Shown: positions 26,606 through 35,241 of the stretch, one piece after another
How the letters are laid out: every line of letters begins with the position of its first letter
Numbering within the stretch: position 1 is the first letter of the stretch
Source of the DNA: an uncultured Collinsella sp.
GTDB lineage: Bacteria; Actinomycetota; Coriobacteriia; Coriobacteriales; Coriobacteriaceae
Direction of reading: 5' to 3'
DNA: 64,000 nt
Assembly (NCBI GenBank): GCA_958354105.1
Contig: CATWVA010000003.1
Coordinates: 38,941 to 102,940 of the forward strand
Program-made: the position numbers and the translations under genes
The notes under the pieces: model-generated
Told to the model about the DNA's origin: nothing
Databases searched by the model: none
What the model saw: the letters and a program-made list of their open reading frames with translations, nothing else

Positions 26606-27754
26606 TCATTCCCCCTTCCCGATAACGACGTCATTTCCAACGACGGCCGTATCCTTGGTGGTATCGACAGAGCCGAGCTTCACGCCCTCTTCGACCGTGG
26701 AGTTCTCGCCCAAAATAGCGCGGCAGATGTGCGCGCCGCTCTTAACGTGCGCACCCGGCAGCAGCACGGAGTCCTCGACCACGGCGCGCTCCTCGATGAT
26801 GACATCGGTCGAAAGGATCGAGTGGCGAGCGGTGCCGTAGATCTTGCACCCGTTGGAGACCAGGCAGTCGTCCAGGCGGCCGTCCGGTCCAATGTAGTGC
26901 GGCGGACGCGTGGTGATGTTGGACATGATGGGGAAGTTCTTGTCAAACAGATCGAACTCGGGGTTGTTGCCCAGCAGGTCCATCGAGGTCTCGTGGAAGC
27001 TGGCGATGGTGCCGACGTCCTTCCAAAAGCCGTGGAACTCGTAGCTGTACAGGCGCTTGTTCTCGCCGAGCAGCTTGGGGATGATGTCCTTGCCAAAGTC
27101 GTGGCTCGAGCGCTGGTCCAGAGCGTCCTCCTCGAGCGCCTCGATCAGCACGTCGGCTGAGAAGATGTAGATGCCCATGGACGCAAGGTTCGAATCGGGC
27201 TTCTCGGGCTTCTCGGTGAACTTGGTGATGCGGCCGTCCTCGGGGTCGGTGGTCAGGATGCCAAAGCGGCTGGCCTCCTCCCACGGCACGGGCATAACGC
27301 TCACCGTGAGGTCGGCGTTGTTCTCAATGTGCGTCTTGAGCATCTTGCGGTAGTCCATGCGATACAGGTGATCGCCCGAAAGAATCAGGACGTACTTGGG
27401 GTCGTTGGCCTTGATGTAGTCGAGGTTCTGCGTAATGGCGTCGGCCGTGCCCGCATACCAGGCGCCGCCGGTCTGCGTCTCGTACGGCGGCAGGATCGAC
27501 ACGCCGCCGTCGCGGCTGTCCAGATCCCAAGCCTCGCCAGAGCCCACGTAGGCATGCAGCAGGTAGGGACGGTACTGCGTCAGAACGCCCACCGTGTCGA
27601 TGCCCGAGTTGGAGCAGTTGGAGAGCGAAAAGTCGATAATGCGGAACTTGCCACCAAAGCTAACCGCCGGCTTGGCGATCTTTTGGGTGAGTGCCCCCAA
27701 TCGGCTGCCCTGTCCTCCTGCGAGGAGCATCGCGATGCATTCTTTCTTACTCAT
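26606..27754 (-). CDS. glgC: Glucose-1-phosphate adenylyltransferase
   Basis: The 382-residue enzyme makes ADP-glucose, the donor for GlgA. LLAGGQGSRLGALT is the nucleotide-binding motif, KPAVSFGGKFRIIDFSLSNC contains catalytic and regulatory residues, and GGAWYAGTADAI and FTEKPEKP (substrate lysine) are conserved. The C-terminal beta-helix is present. AAGGAG precedes the ATG at 27754. A perfect hairpin (27792-27822) lies between it and the glgP stop. Confidence 0.95.
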   Translation of the reverse strand: MSKKECIAMLLAGGQGSRLGALTQKIAKPAVSFGGKFRIIDFSLSNCSNSGIDTVGVLTQYRPYLLHAYVGSGEAWDLDSRDGGVSILPPYETQTGGAWYAGTADAITQNLDYIKANDPKYVLILSGDHLYRMDYRKMLKTHIENNADLTVSVMPVPWEEASRFGILTTDPEDGRITKFTEKPEKPDSNLASMGIYIFSADVLIEALEEDALDQRSSHDFGKDIIPKLLGENKRLYSYEFHGFWKDVGTIASFHETSMDLLGNNPEFDLFDKNFPIMSNITTRPPHYIGPDGRLDDCLVSNGCKIYGTARHSILSTDVIIEERAVVEDSVLLPGAHVKSGAHICRAILGENSTVEEGVKLGSVDTTKDTAVVGNDVVIGKGE

Positions 27755-27791
27755 CGATTTCTCCTTCTGTCATCGATGTTCCTAAACCCAT

Positions 27792-27822
27792 TAGCGACGG
27801 GCGCGGCGCTCGGTCGCGCCCG
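27792..27822. other. Intercistronic hairpin between glgP and glgC
   Basis: CGACGGGCGCG pairs with CGCGCCCGTCG over 11 bp around a nine-base loop, between the glgP stop and the glgC start. There is no clear T-run, so it could set relative transcript levels within the operon. Confidence 0.6.
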
Positions 27823-27860
27823 TCGAGTAATGCCGTGCGGCAAAGGGAGCTCGCGCGCCT

Positions 27861-30287
27861 TTACGCGTGCCAGATCTCGTCGCGGTACTCGCGAATGGTG
27901 CGGTCGCTCGAGAACCAGCCGGAGGAGGCGGTGTTGAGCAGGGCCTTGCGGTTCCAGGTCTCCTGGTCGCCATAGCTGCCGGTGAGCTTTTCCCATGCAT
28001 CCACATAGCTGCGGAAGTCTGCCATGACCAGGTCGGGGTCGTTGTTGTTCATGAGCTCGTTGTAGATGCTCTCGAAGTTGCCCGAAAGACCCGCAAAGGT
28101 GTTGTCCTTGAGCTCGTCCATCACGCGGCCCAGGCGCTCGCGGTCGCCGTTGAGCGTATCCCACGCAAAGTAGCTGTTGGATGCCCAGAGCTGCTCGACT
28201 TCGGGGGCGGTCAGGCCAAAGATGGCCTCGTTCTCGCGGCCGGCCAGGTCGGCGATCTCGATGTTGGCGCCGTCGAGGGTGCCCAGCGTAATGGCGCCGT
28301 TCATCATGAGCTTCATGTTGGACGTGCCCGAGGCCTCCTTGCCGGCCGTGGAGATCTGCTCCGAGATCTCGGCGGCGGGGTAGATGAGCTGGGCGTTGCT
28401 CACGCGGAAGTTGGGGATGAAGCAGACCTTCATGACCTCGTTGACGCGGGCGTCGTTGTTGATGACGTCGGCAACGGAGTTAATGAGGCGGATGGTCTCC
28501 TTGGCGAAGGTGTAGCTCGAGGCAGCCTTGCCGCTAAAGATGAAGGTCGTCGGCGTCACGTGGAAGTTGGGATCGGCGATGCGGCGGTTGTAGATGTCCA
28601 TCACCTTCATGATGTTCATGAGCTGGCGCTTGTAGGCGTGGAAGCGCTTCACCTGAACATCGAAGACGGTGTTGGGGTCGATGACCAGACCGGTTTCGGC
28701 CTTAACGTAGGCGGCCAGGCGCTCCTTGTTGGCGCGCTTGGAGGCACCCACGGCCTTCAGGAACTCGGTGTCGTTCTGGAACTCTTTGAGCTTTTCCAGC
28801 TCAAAGGCGTCCTTGAGCCAGCCATCGCCAATGGCCTCGGTCACGAGCTTGGCGTAGGTGGGGTTGGCCTCGGCAAAGAAACGACGGTGCGAGATGCCGT
28901 TGGTCTTGTTGTTGAACTTTTCGGGCGTCAGGGCATAGAAGTCCTTGAGCACGATGTTCTTGATGATGTCGGAGTGGATCTTGGCCACGCCGTTGACGCT
29001 ATGGCTGCAGATCACAGACAGGTTGGCCATGCGAATCTCGCCGTCCCACAGGATGGCAGTCTGGCGCAGACGCTCCTGCCAGCCCTCTTGCGTGGTGTCG
29101 AACGACTCGTGCCAACGACGGCTGATCTCGTCGATGATCTGGTACACGCGGGGGAGCAGCTTGGAGAACGTGCCGATGGGCCACTTCTCCAGAGCCTCGG
29201 GCAGGATGGTGTGGTTGGTGTAGCTCACGACCTGCGTCACGATGTTCCAGGCGTCGTCCCACTCGAGCTTCTTCTCGTCGATAAGGATGCGCATGAGCTC
29301 GGGGCCGCACATGGCGGGGTGCGTGTCGTTGGTGTGGATGGCCACAAACTGCGGCAGCAGCTCCCAGTTCTCGCCGTGCTCCTTCTCAAAGGTGTCGAGC
29401 AGGCTGTAGATGCCGGCCGAAACAAAGAGGTACTCCTGCTTAAGGCGCAGCAGACGGCCGTGCTCGCCGGCGTCGTTGGGGTAGAGAATGGCGCTGATGG
29501 CCTCGGCCTCGGCGCGCTCGGCATCGGCCAGGGCGTAGTCGCCGCGGTTGAAGGCCTCAAGGTCAAAGTGCTCCTCGACCGGCTCGGCGGCCCAGACGCG
29601 CAGCTTGTTGACGGTCTCGCCGGCATAGCCCACCACGGGGATGTCGTAAGGAACGGCCAGGATGTCCTGCGTGTCCACCGTGCGGTAGAACGTGCGGCCG
29701 TTCTCCTCAAAGCCCTCAACATGGCCACCAAACTTAATGGTCACGGCCTTGTCCTGACGACGGACCTCCCAGGGGTAGCCGTGGGTGAGCCACTCGTCGG
29801 TGGCCTCGACCTGGCTGCCGTTGACGATCTCCTGCTTAAACAGGCCATAGCGGTAGCGCATGCCGTTGCCGTAGCCGGCGATGCCCTCGGCTGCCATGGA
29901 ATCCAGGAAGCACGCGGCCAGACGGCCCAGGCCACCGTTGCCCAGCGCCGGATCGGGCTCCTGGTTCTCGATGACTGACAGGTCAAAACCCATGTCGTTG
30001 AGCGCTTCGGCGACCATGTCGCGCACGCCAAAGTTGAGCAGGTAGTTGTCGAGCAGGCGGCCGATCAAAAACTCGATCGAGAAGTAGTAAACGCGCTTCT
30101 TGCCCTCGGCGGTGGCGCGGGCGTCACTCTTGGTGGCAACGGTGCGCGCCTTCTCGGCCACGAGCTTGGCCAGGGCGTTAAAGCGGTCGAGGTCGCTGGC
30201 AGCCTCGACGCTCTTGCCGCTAATGCTCATGACGGCATCGCGATAGAGCTCAGTAAACTCCTGCTTGTTGTCGAAGATCTTATTCAT
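27861..30287 (-). CDS. glgP: Glycogen phosphorylase
   Basis: The 808-residue GT35 enzyme releases glucose-1-phosphate from glycogen chains using pyridoxal phosphate. The cofactor lysine lies in EASGTSNMKLMMNGAITLGT, DGANIEIADLAG follows, and DPALGNGGLGRLAACFLDS is the N-terminal signature. Length is standard. AAAGGAA precedes the ATG. It is placed between glgB and glgC, so synthesis and breakdown enzymes share one transcription unit or adjacent ones. Confidence 0.96.
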   Translation of the reverse strand: MNKIFDNKQEFTELYRDAVMSISGKSVEAASDLDRFNALAKLVAEKARTVATKSDARATAEGKKRVYYFSIEFLIGRLLDNYLLNFGVRDMVAEALNDMGFDLSVIENQEPDPALGNGGLGRLAACFLDSMAAEGIAGYGNGMRYRYGLFKQEIVNGSQVEATDEWLTHGYPWEVRRQDKAVTIKFGGHVEGFEENGRTFYRTVDTQDILAVPYDIPVVGYAGETVNKLRVWAAEPVEEHFDLEAFNRGDYALADAERAEAEAISAILYPNDAGEHGRLLRLKQEYLFVSAGIYSLLDTFEKEHGENWELLPQFVAIHTNDTHPAMCGPELMRILIDEKKLEWDDAWNIVTQVVSYTNHTILPEALEKWPIGTFSKLLPRVYQIIDEISRRWHESFDTTQEGWQERLRQTAILWDGEIRMANLSVICSHSVNGVAKIHSDIIKNIVLKDFYALTPEKFNNKTNGISHRRFFAEANPTYAKLVTEAIGDGWLKDAFELEKLKEFQNDTEFLKAVGASKRANKERLAAYVKAETGLVIDPNTVFDVQVKRFHAYKRQLMNIMKVMDIYNRRIADPNFHVTPTTFIFSGKAASSYTFAKETIRLINSVADVINNDARVNEVMKVCFIPNFRVSNAQLIYPAAEISEQISTAGKEASGTSNMKLMMNGAITLGTLDGANIEIADLAGRENEAIFGLTAPEVEQLWASNSYFAWDTLNGDRERLGRVMDELKDNTFAGLSGNFESIYNELMNNNDPDLVMADFRSYVDAWEKLTGSYGDQETWNRKALLNTASSGWFSSDRTIREYRDEIWHA

Positions 30288-30423
30288 ACGTTCCTTTCCC
30301 CCGGGGATGTTTCTTCCGGAACGGTTATGACATGTATCCTACGCCTCGTCGGGGCGGTTATTTACAGTGGTAACGCCTTTGTTACGCTTTCTTAGCAGGA
30401 GCCTTAACGGCAGCTGCCTTAGC

Positions 30424-32628
30424 CTAGGGAGCGGCCTTTTTGGCCGTGGTGGACTTGGCCGAAGCCTTGGCAGCGGGCTTGGTAGCCTTCGCCTTAGCTG
30501 GAGCCTTCTTAGCAGCCGCGGCCTTGGGCTTTACCGAGGACGAGCGCTTACGCGTCGTCTTCTTGGGTTCCTCGACCACGGGCGGCTTATAGCTGCTGGG
30601 ACCGCGGCGCTTAAGCACCACGCCTGCCAGACCGGGCACCTTAATCTCAATGGAGTCCATCTGCCCGTTCCAGGGATAGGGCTCGCTCGAGCAGGTGTAG
30701 GGCTCTTCGCCGGCATAACCGCTGCCGCCAAACTCGGGACGGTCAGAGTCAAAGATGACCTCCCAGTCGCCCTCGCGCGGCACGCCCACGCGGAAACTCT
30801 CGTAGCTCGCCGGGTCAAAGTTGATCAGGATCACCAGATCGTCGTCGACGTCCTCGCCCTGACGCACAAAGCTCACGATGGACTGCTTGGAGTTGTCCGC
30901 ATCGATCCAGGTAAAGCCGTCGTCGGTGTAGCCGCGCTCGTACAGGGCGGGCTCGGCGGTGTACAGGTGGTTGAGTGCCTTGATAAACGCCTGATGATGA
31001 CGGTGGGTCTCGTACTCCTCGGTCAGGAACCACTGGATGGACTCGTAGTAGCGCCACTCAATAAACTGGCCAATCTCGTTGCCCATAAAGTTGAGCTTGG
31101 CACCGGGATGCGTCATCTGGTAGAAGGCCAGCGTGCGCAGGCCGGCAAATTGGCGCCACCAGTCGCCCGGCATGCGGCCGATCAGCGAGCACTTGCCGTG
31201 TACGACCTCGTCGTGGCTCAGCGGGCAGATGAAGTTCTCGGTAAAGGCGTACATGATGGAAAACGTGAGCAGCCCGTGGTTGCCGGGGCGCCACGGAAAA
31301 TCGGTCTGCATGTAGTGCAGGGTGTCGTTCATCCAACCCATGTCCCACTTGTAGTGGAAGCCCAGGCCGCCGTCCTGCGGCGGATAGGTCACGAGCGGCC
31401 ACGCGGTGGACTCCTCGGCCATCATCATCACGTCAGGGAAGTGGGCCTCCACGGCGCAGTTGACCTGGCGGATAAAAGCGCTGGCGTCCAGGTCCTCCTC
31501 GGTACCGTACTTATTGAACTTCTTTTGGCCGGGATCGTCGATGCCAAAGTTGAGGTACAGCATGCTGGACACGCCGTCCATGCGAATGCCGTCGACGTGG
31601 AAGTTCTCGAGCCAATACAGCACGTTGGAGACCAGGAAGGAGCGGACCTCGCCGCGGGCGAAATCGAACTTATGCGTGCCCCAATTGGGGTGAATCTCGT
31701 GCTCAAACAGCATGTGGCCGTTAAAGGTGGCAAGGCCGTGGGAGTCGGCGCAAAAACCGCCGGGAACCCAGTCCATGATCACGCCGATGCCAGCTTCGTG
31801 GCACGCATCGATAAAGTGCATGAGCTGCTGCGGGTCGCCATAGCGCGACGTGGCGGCATAGTAGCCGGTCGTCTGGTATCCCCAGGAGCCATCGAAGGGA
31901 TGCTCCATGAGCGGCATGACCTCGATATGCGTGTAGCCCATATCGCGCACGTAGTCCACGAGCTCCACCGACAGGTCGTCGTAGGTGTAAAACTCGCCGC
32001 GCTGCGCGGGGAAGGGATCCATGGGGCCGGGGTAGTTGCCGTACTCGTCCGGCTCGCCCTGCGGCTCATCGCCGTGGCGCTTCCACGATCCGATATGCAC
32101 CTCGTAGATGTTAAGGGGCTGTGACATGTGGTTGTGGCCGGCACGGCGCTTGAGCCATGCAGCGTCGTTCCACTTATAGCCGTCGAGTGTCCACAGCACG
32201 CTCGCAGTACCCGGAGGGCACTCGGCCTTAAAGGCATACGGATCGGCCTTGTAGAGCTTTTCGCCCTCGTTGGTCTCGATTAGATATTTATAGAGCTGAC
32301 CTTGTTCTGCGCCAGGAATAAAGCCTTCCCAAATAGCGCTCGTATGCACTGGCACCAGCGGGTTGGCTTCTTCATTCCAGTCGTTAAATTCGCCAATGAC
32401 ATGCACGCTCTTTACATCGGGCGCCCAAACGCAAAAGCGCCAGCCGCGCGTACGGTTCTGCGTGTCGGGGTGCGCGCCCATCTTTTCCCAGCTGCGCTCC
32501 CACGTGCCGATGCCAAATAGATAGACATCGTCCTTGGTGAGCTCCGGTGCGTGCGGGGCGGCTTTACGGGTTGCGGACTTTTTAGCCGTTGGCTTTAGCT
32601 TTGTATCGCTCACGTTTGATCCCATCAT
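30424..32628 (-). CDS. glgB: 1,4-alpha-glucan branching enzyme with basic tails, tail cut by an in-frame TAG
   Basis: The GH13 enzyme (about 734 residues) makes alpha-1,6 branches. An N-terminal CBM48-like region precedes the barrel: nucleophile in GIRMDGVSSM (about 348), acid/base in MMAEESTAW (about 404) and LSHDEVVHGK (about 471). About 50 C-terminal residues are Lys/Ala-rich (KATKPAAKASAKSTTAKK), and the N-terminus is also basic (TAKKSATRKAA). After the TAG stop the frame stays open for 13 codons of the same composition (AKAAAVKAPAKKA) to a TAA at 30382-30384. Two adjacent ATGs at 32625-32628 are the likely start, without a strong ribosome site; a TTG at 32673 is less likely. Confidence 0.93.
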   Translation of the reverse strand: MMGSNVSDTKLKPTAKKSATRKAAPHAPELTKDDVYLFGIGTWERSWEKMGAHPDTQNRTRGWRFCVWAPDVKSVHVIGEFNDWNEEANPLVPVHTSAIWEGFIPGAEQGQLYKYLIETNEGEKLYKADPYAFKAECPPGTASVLWTLDGYKWNDAAWLKRRAGHNHMSQPLNIYEVHIGSWKRHGDEPQGEPDEYGNYPGPMDPFPAQRGEFYTYDDLSVELVDYVRDMGYTHIEVMPLMEHPFDGSWGYQTTGYYAATSRYGDPQQLMHFIDACHEAGIGVIMDWVPGGFCADSHGLATFNGHMLFEHEIHPNWGTHKFDFARGEVRSFLVSNVLYWLENFHVDGIRMDGVSSMLYLNFGIDDPGQKKFNKYGTEEDLDASAFIRQVNCAVEAHFPDVMMMAEESTAWPLVTYPPQDGGLGFHYKWDMGWMNDTLHYMQTDFPWRPGNHGLLTFSIMYAFTENFICPLSHDEVVHGKCSLIGRMPGDWWRQFAGLRTLAFYQMTHPGAKLNFMGNEIGQFIEWRYYESIQWFLTEEYETHRHHQAFIKALNHLYTAEPALYERGYTDDGFTWIDADNSKQSIVSFVRQGEDVDDDLVILINFDPASYESFRVGVPREGDWEVIFDSDRPEFGGSGYAGEEPYTCSSEPYPWNGQMDSIEIKVPGLAGVVLKRRGPSSYKPPVVEEPKKTTRKRSSSVKPKAAAAKKAPAKAKATKPAAKASAKSTTAKKAAP

Positions 32629-32849
32629 GACGCGGCAGCGTGTTGCCTTGGTGACTAGATGCGAAAGGTCCAAGGCTGCACGAATCGAAGGGACGGCGAT
32701 AGTTCTATGATTCGTTCCACCTCGCGTGCTCGGTGGAACTTTCGGCAGAAACTACGATAACACCTGTACGTTACTTTTATGAAGGAAAGTGGTTTTAGGG
32801 CGGCGTTTAATCGGTAAGCGCCATGTTTAGACCACTGGCAGAATTGCCG

Positions 32850-32937
32850 TGGTAAAACTCTTGACAGTTTTACCAATTAGGGTTTCAAGATTGTTAGTCT
32901 GACGTTTGGTAAAACGTTTTTAGCAGGATGTTTACCA
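32850..32937. promoter_or_regulatory. Regulatory region between glgB and the HAD gene
   Basis: GGTAAAACT (32851-32859) and AGTTTTACC (32866-32874) form an inverted pair around a perfect TTGACA (32861-32866), a -35-like box for the rightward gene. GGTAAAACGTTTTTA at 32908-32922 contains the palindrome AAAACGTTTT, and GTTTACCA lies at 32930-32937. These resemble LacI-family operators and recur upstream of the debranching enzyme. The spacer 32629-32959 holds no gene. The regulator is not in the window. Confidence 0.5.
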
Positions 32938-32959
32938 TTTGACATCGAAAGGTTCGTTT

Positions 32960-33649
32960 ATGTCCCAGACCGCCGCCCCCAACGTTGCTTTTATTTTCGA
33001 TTGCGACGGCACACTGGTTAATAGCACCCCCGTTTGGGCCTATGCCCAGCCCGAGTTATTGCACCGCTACGGAATTGACGTGACGGTCGACGATTTTGCC
33101 CAGTTTGAGCATCTTTCGCTGGAGGACGAATGCCAGGCCTACCACGACACGTGGGGTATTAGCGCAAATGGCGAGGAGCTCTATCTCGAGCTGAGTGACA
33201 TTCTGATCGATGGCTACTCCAAGGTGCCGCCGCGCGAGGGGCTTCTGGCATTTTTGGAGCAGGCGAAGGCGGTGGGCATTGCCATGTGCGTCGCCACGTC
33301 CACGCCGGCCGAGCTGGTTAAGTCTGCACTTGCGGGAGCCGGGCTCGATGCCTACATGGAGTTTGTGACCACCACCGGCGAGGCAGGACGCTCCAAGCAG
33401 TTCCCCGATGTGTATGAGCTCGCGCTGCGCCGCCTGGAGGAGCGCCATAGGCACAAGTTTGAGCGCGCATGGGTGTTTGAGGACGCCGTTTTTGGCCTTA
33501 AGAGCTCTGGCGCCGCGGGCTTTAAGCGTGTAGGTATCTATGACCCGCATGGCCGTATGGAGCGCGACGAGGTTCGCGACAACTGCGATATCTTTATCGA
33601 CAGCTATGAAGACCTGGATCTGGCCCGTGTGCTTTCGTTTGAGGGATAG
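32960..33649 (+). CDS. HAD-superfamily phosphatase, beta-phosphoglucomutase-like
   Basis: The 229-residue protein has the HAD core: FIFDCDGTLVNS with the nucleophile Asp14 and Asp16, a helical cap (about 20-95), CVATSTPAELVKSAL with the motif-II threonine/serine, and VFEDAVFGLKSSGAAGF, the motif-IV acidic pair. This pattern fits phosphoglycolate phosphatase or beta-phosphoglucomutase relatives. The ATG at 32960 has GAAAGG seven bases upstream; an ATG seven codons earlier does not. Placement beside glgB with shared operator-like sites suggests a sugar phosphate substrate, but that is inference. Confidence 0.88.
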   Translation: MSQTAAPNVAFIFDCDGTLVNSTPVWAYAQPELLHRYGIDVTVDDFAQFEHLSLEDECQAYHDTWGISANGEELYLELSDILIDGYSKVPPREGLLAFLEQAKAVGIAMCVATSTPAELVKSALAGAGLDAYMEFVTTTGEAGRSKQFPDVYELALRRLEERHRHKFERAWVFEDAVFGLKSSGAAGFKRVGIYDPHGRMERDEVRDNCDIFIDSYEDLDLARVLSFEG

Positions 33650-33658
33650 GCGAGGGCT

Positions 33659-34315
33659 GTGGTTTGCAAGGTATTAGTGGTCTGCGGCTCGCCCGTGGTG
33701 GCGAGCGCGGATCTGTTGCATAGGCTAGCAGGGGAGTGCGATCACATTGTCGCCGTGGACCGCGGACTCGACGCTCTGCTGGGCGCTGGACTGGACTGCG
33801 ACGTATATGTGGGGGATGCCGACACGGTAAGCGATGCGGGTCGCGCGCTAGTCGATGCCGCCGAAGCTTTTGAGGTAGAGCGTCACGATCCCTACAAGGA
33901 CTATACCGATCTGGCGCTGGCGCTCGATTCCGTCCGCCGCCGCTGGCCGGGTGCCGAAGTGGTTGCGACCTGCGCCACCGGCGGCCGTTCCGACATGGCA
34001 CTGTCCGTACTGGGCCTGCTCGCGGGATACGTAGATGCCCCCGTCTGGATCGCCGAGGACAAGGTGGTCGCCCGCATCCTTCGCGCAGGCGAAACGTGGA
34101 CCATCGAAGGCGCCGAGGGCAAGACGTTCTCCATCATCGCCATTGCCCCCAACACCGAGGTAAGCGAACATGGCTTGGAGTGGGAACTAGATCATAGCCC
34201 CTTGGGCCTATTGGCCGACACGGGCATCAGCAACGTCGTCAGGTCAACAGCCACGATCCAAGTCCACACCGGCGCCGCCATCGCTTACCTATATCAAGAG
34301 ACATTTAGAGTCTGA
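33659..34315 (+). CDS. Thiamine pyrophosphokinase-like protein
   Basis: The 218-residue protein resembles thiamin diphosphokinase, which transfers pyrophosphate from ATP to thiamine. Visible motifs are AVDRGLDALL, YVGDADTV (usual GDxDS), KDYTDLALAL (usual KDxTDxexAL) and TGGRSDMALSVLG (usual GGrxDH), with a beta-sheet C-terminal domain ending GISNVVRSTATIQVHTG. Aspartates expected for magnesium are present, but the HxxD/DH histidine is replaced by Met, so activity is not assured. The start is a GTG with GAGGG close upstream, nine bases after the HAD gene stop. Confidence 0.8.
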   Translation: MVCKVLVVCGSPVVASADLLHRLAGECDHIVAVDRGLDALLGAGLDCDVYVGDADTVSDAGRALVDAAEAFEVERHDPYKDYTDLALALDSVRRRWPGAEVVATCATGGRSDMALSVLGLLAGYVDAPVWIAEDKVVARILRAGETWTIEGAEGKTFSIIAIAPNTEVSEHGLEWELDHSPLGLLADTGISNVVRSTATIQVHTGAAIAYLYQETFRV

Positions 34316-34328
34316 CCCAAAAAAGTCC

Positions 34329-34357
34329 TTGCAACCCACGCCAACTTCCCTTATAGT
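34329..34357 (+). promoter_or_regulatory. Promoter of tRNA-Ala
   Basis: TTGCAA (34329-34334) and TATAGT (34352-34357) are separated by exactly 17 bases and lie 13 bases upstream of the tRNA 5' end, a textbook sigma-70 promoter. Confidence 0.8.
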
Positions 34358-34370
34358 ATCTCCTCGTCAC

Positions 34371-34446
34371 GGGGGCGTAGCTCAGCTGGGAGAGCGCTTG
34401 ACTGGCAGTCAAGAGGTCAGGGGTTCGATCCCCCTCGTCTCCACCA
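34371..34446 (+). tRNA. tRNA-Ala (anticodon GGC)
   Basis: A 76-base cloverleaf with encoded CCA. The anticodon arm CTTGA-CTGGCAG-TCAAG gives anticodon GGC, the T arm is AGGGGTTCGATCCCCC-like, and the D arm is GCTC-AGCTGGGA-GAGC. The acceptor stem has a G3-T70 (G-U) pair, the alanine identity element, which confirms the assignment. Confidence 0.96.
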
Positions 34447-34456
34447 TCGTGAATGC

Positions 34457-34485
34457 AAGGCCTCTGGGGAACCTGAGGCTTTTTT
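34457..34485 (+). terminator. Terminator after tRNA-Ala
   Basis: GCCTC and GAGGC close a ten-base loop and are followed by TTTTTTC, eleven bases past the tRNA end. Confidence 0.7.
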
Positions 34486-35125
34486 CATATGCAGTCACCG
34501 CGCAAACCAAAGTGACGCCACACCAGCGCCCACACCCAAAAAAGTTGCGCAATTTACTTCCCACTTCTGTGCATAGTTTGTTAACCCAACATAATTCCAT
34601 TTTGCATTTCACGTTGTCAGCGTTGCAGCTCGGGCAGTGAGTGCCAACAGCTAAACCCGCATAAACCTGCGACAATGTGAACAAGTTTGCAAAATAACCC
34701 CCTTAAGCACTGCAGATGAACGATATGTTGCCGCGCATGGCCTAAATCGGTTTCTAGTCGCCTTGTGCTAGGATATCTATCGTTACATGGGTTCAACTGT
34801 GTTCACGGCTCCAGCAAGCCTCAAAGCGCAGGGTCGATCGGCATCCGGCCGTAACGGCGGTGCCAGAAAAACCACGAGCTCCAATAGCGTCGTCATGCGT
34901 ATCGCATCGAATGACTTTGTTCTTGTCTATGTGCATGCTGTTCTTTCGACTCGTTATTTCATGACAAATTGCAGCAGTCCTACAGCTGTTTGCGTGCGGT
35001 CTAGTTTTGTTCCCGCTTGACTGGATCGCACGCAGCCAGCTGGAGACGTGGTCATTTTTGCGATACACGTCCGCGTCTCTAGCCACTGCACTTATACATA
35101 CCGTTCACGGTGGGGCAGAGCCACG
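34486..35125. other. Long spacer before the capsule operon
   Basis: No convincing gene is seen in these 640 bases. Short open frames (for example 34787-35020) have no family resemblance and no good ribosome site. A TATACA box at 35093-35098 could be a -10 element for the operon, placing the transcript start just before the leader hairpin, but no matching -35 is evident. Confidence 0.5.
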
Positions 35126-35227
35126 TGCTTGTCTAACTGGGCTCAGGGTTTGAATATGGAGCGCCTTCGCGCACAAGCGCCCTGGCGAAGCCATGCCCAA
35201 ACCCCGTGAGCCACACGTAAGACAGCA
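35126..35227 (+). promoter_or_regulatory. Long leader RNA hairpin before the antiterminator gene
   Basis: Successive arms pair outward to inward: 35126-35134 with 35220-35227, GGCTCA 35140-35145 with TGAGCC 35207-35212, GGGTTTG 35146-35152 with CAAACCC 35198-35204, ATGG 35156-35159 with CCAT 35191-35194, and CTTCGC 35165-35170 with GCGAAG 35185-35190. The structure ends just before the AAGGGGG ribosome site. It is a good candidate for the RNA element on which the encoded NusG-like protein loads, or for translational control of it. Confidence 0.6.
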
Positions 35228-35241
35228 AGGGGGTGGTGCTC

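Noticed and set aside
27867..29978. A 703-codon open frame opposite glgP
   Set aside because: Antisense shadow of a clear glycogen phosphorylase with the cofactor lysine motif.
32629..32673. TTG at 32673 as glgB start
   Set aside because: It adds 15 unconserved codons without a ribosome site; the ATG pair at 32625-32628 is closer to the basic N-terminus, though still uncertain.
34371..34446. tRNA-Ala as attachment site of an integrated island
   Set aside because: No second copy of the tRNA 3' end and no integrase was seen in the window.
34787..35020. A 77-codon frame between tRNA-Ala and the capsule operon
   Set aside because: Low-complexity composition, no family and no convincing ribosome site.
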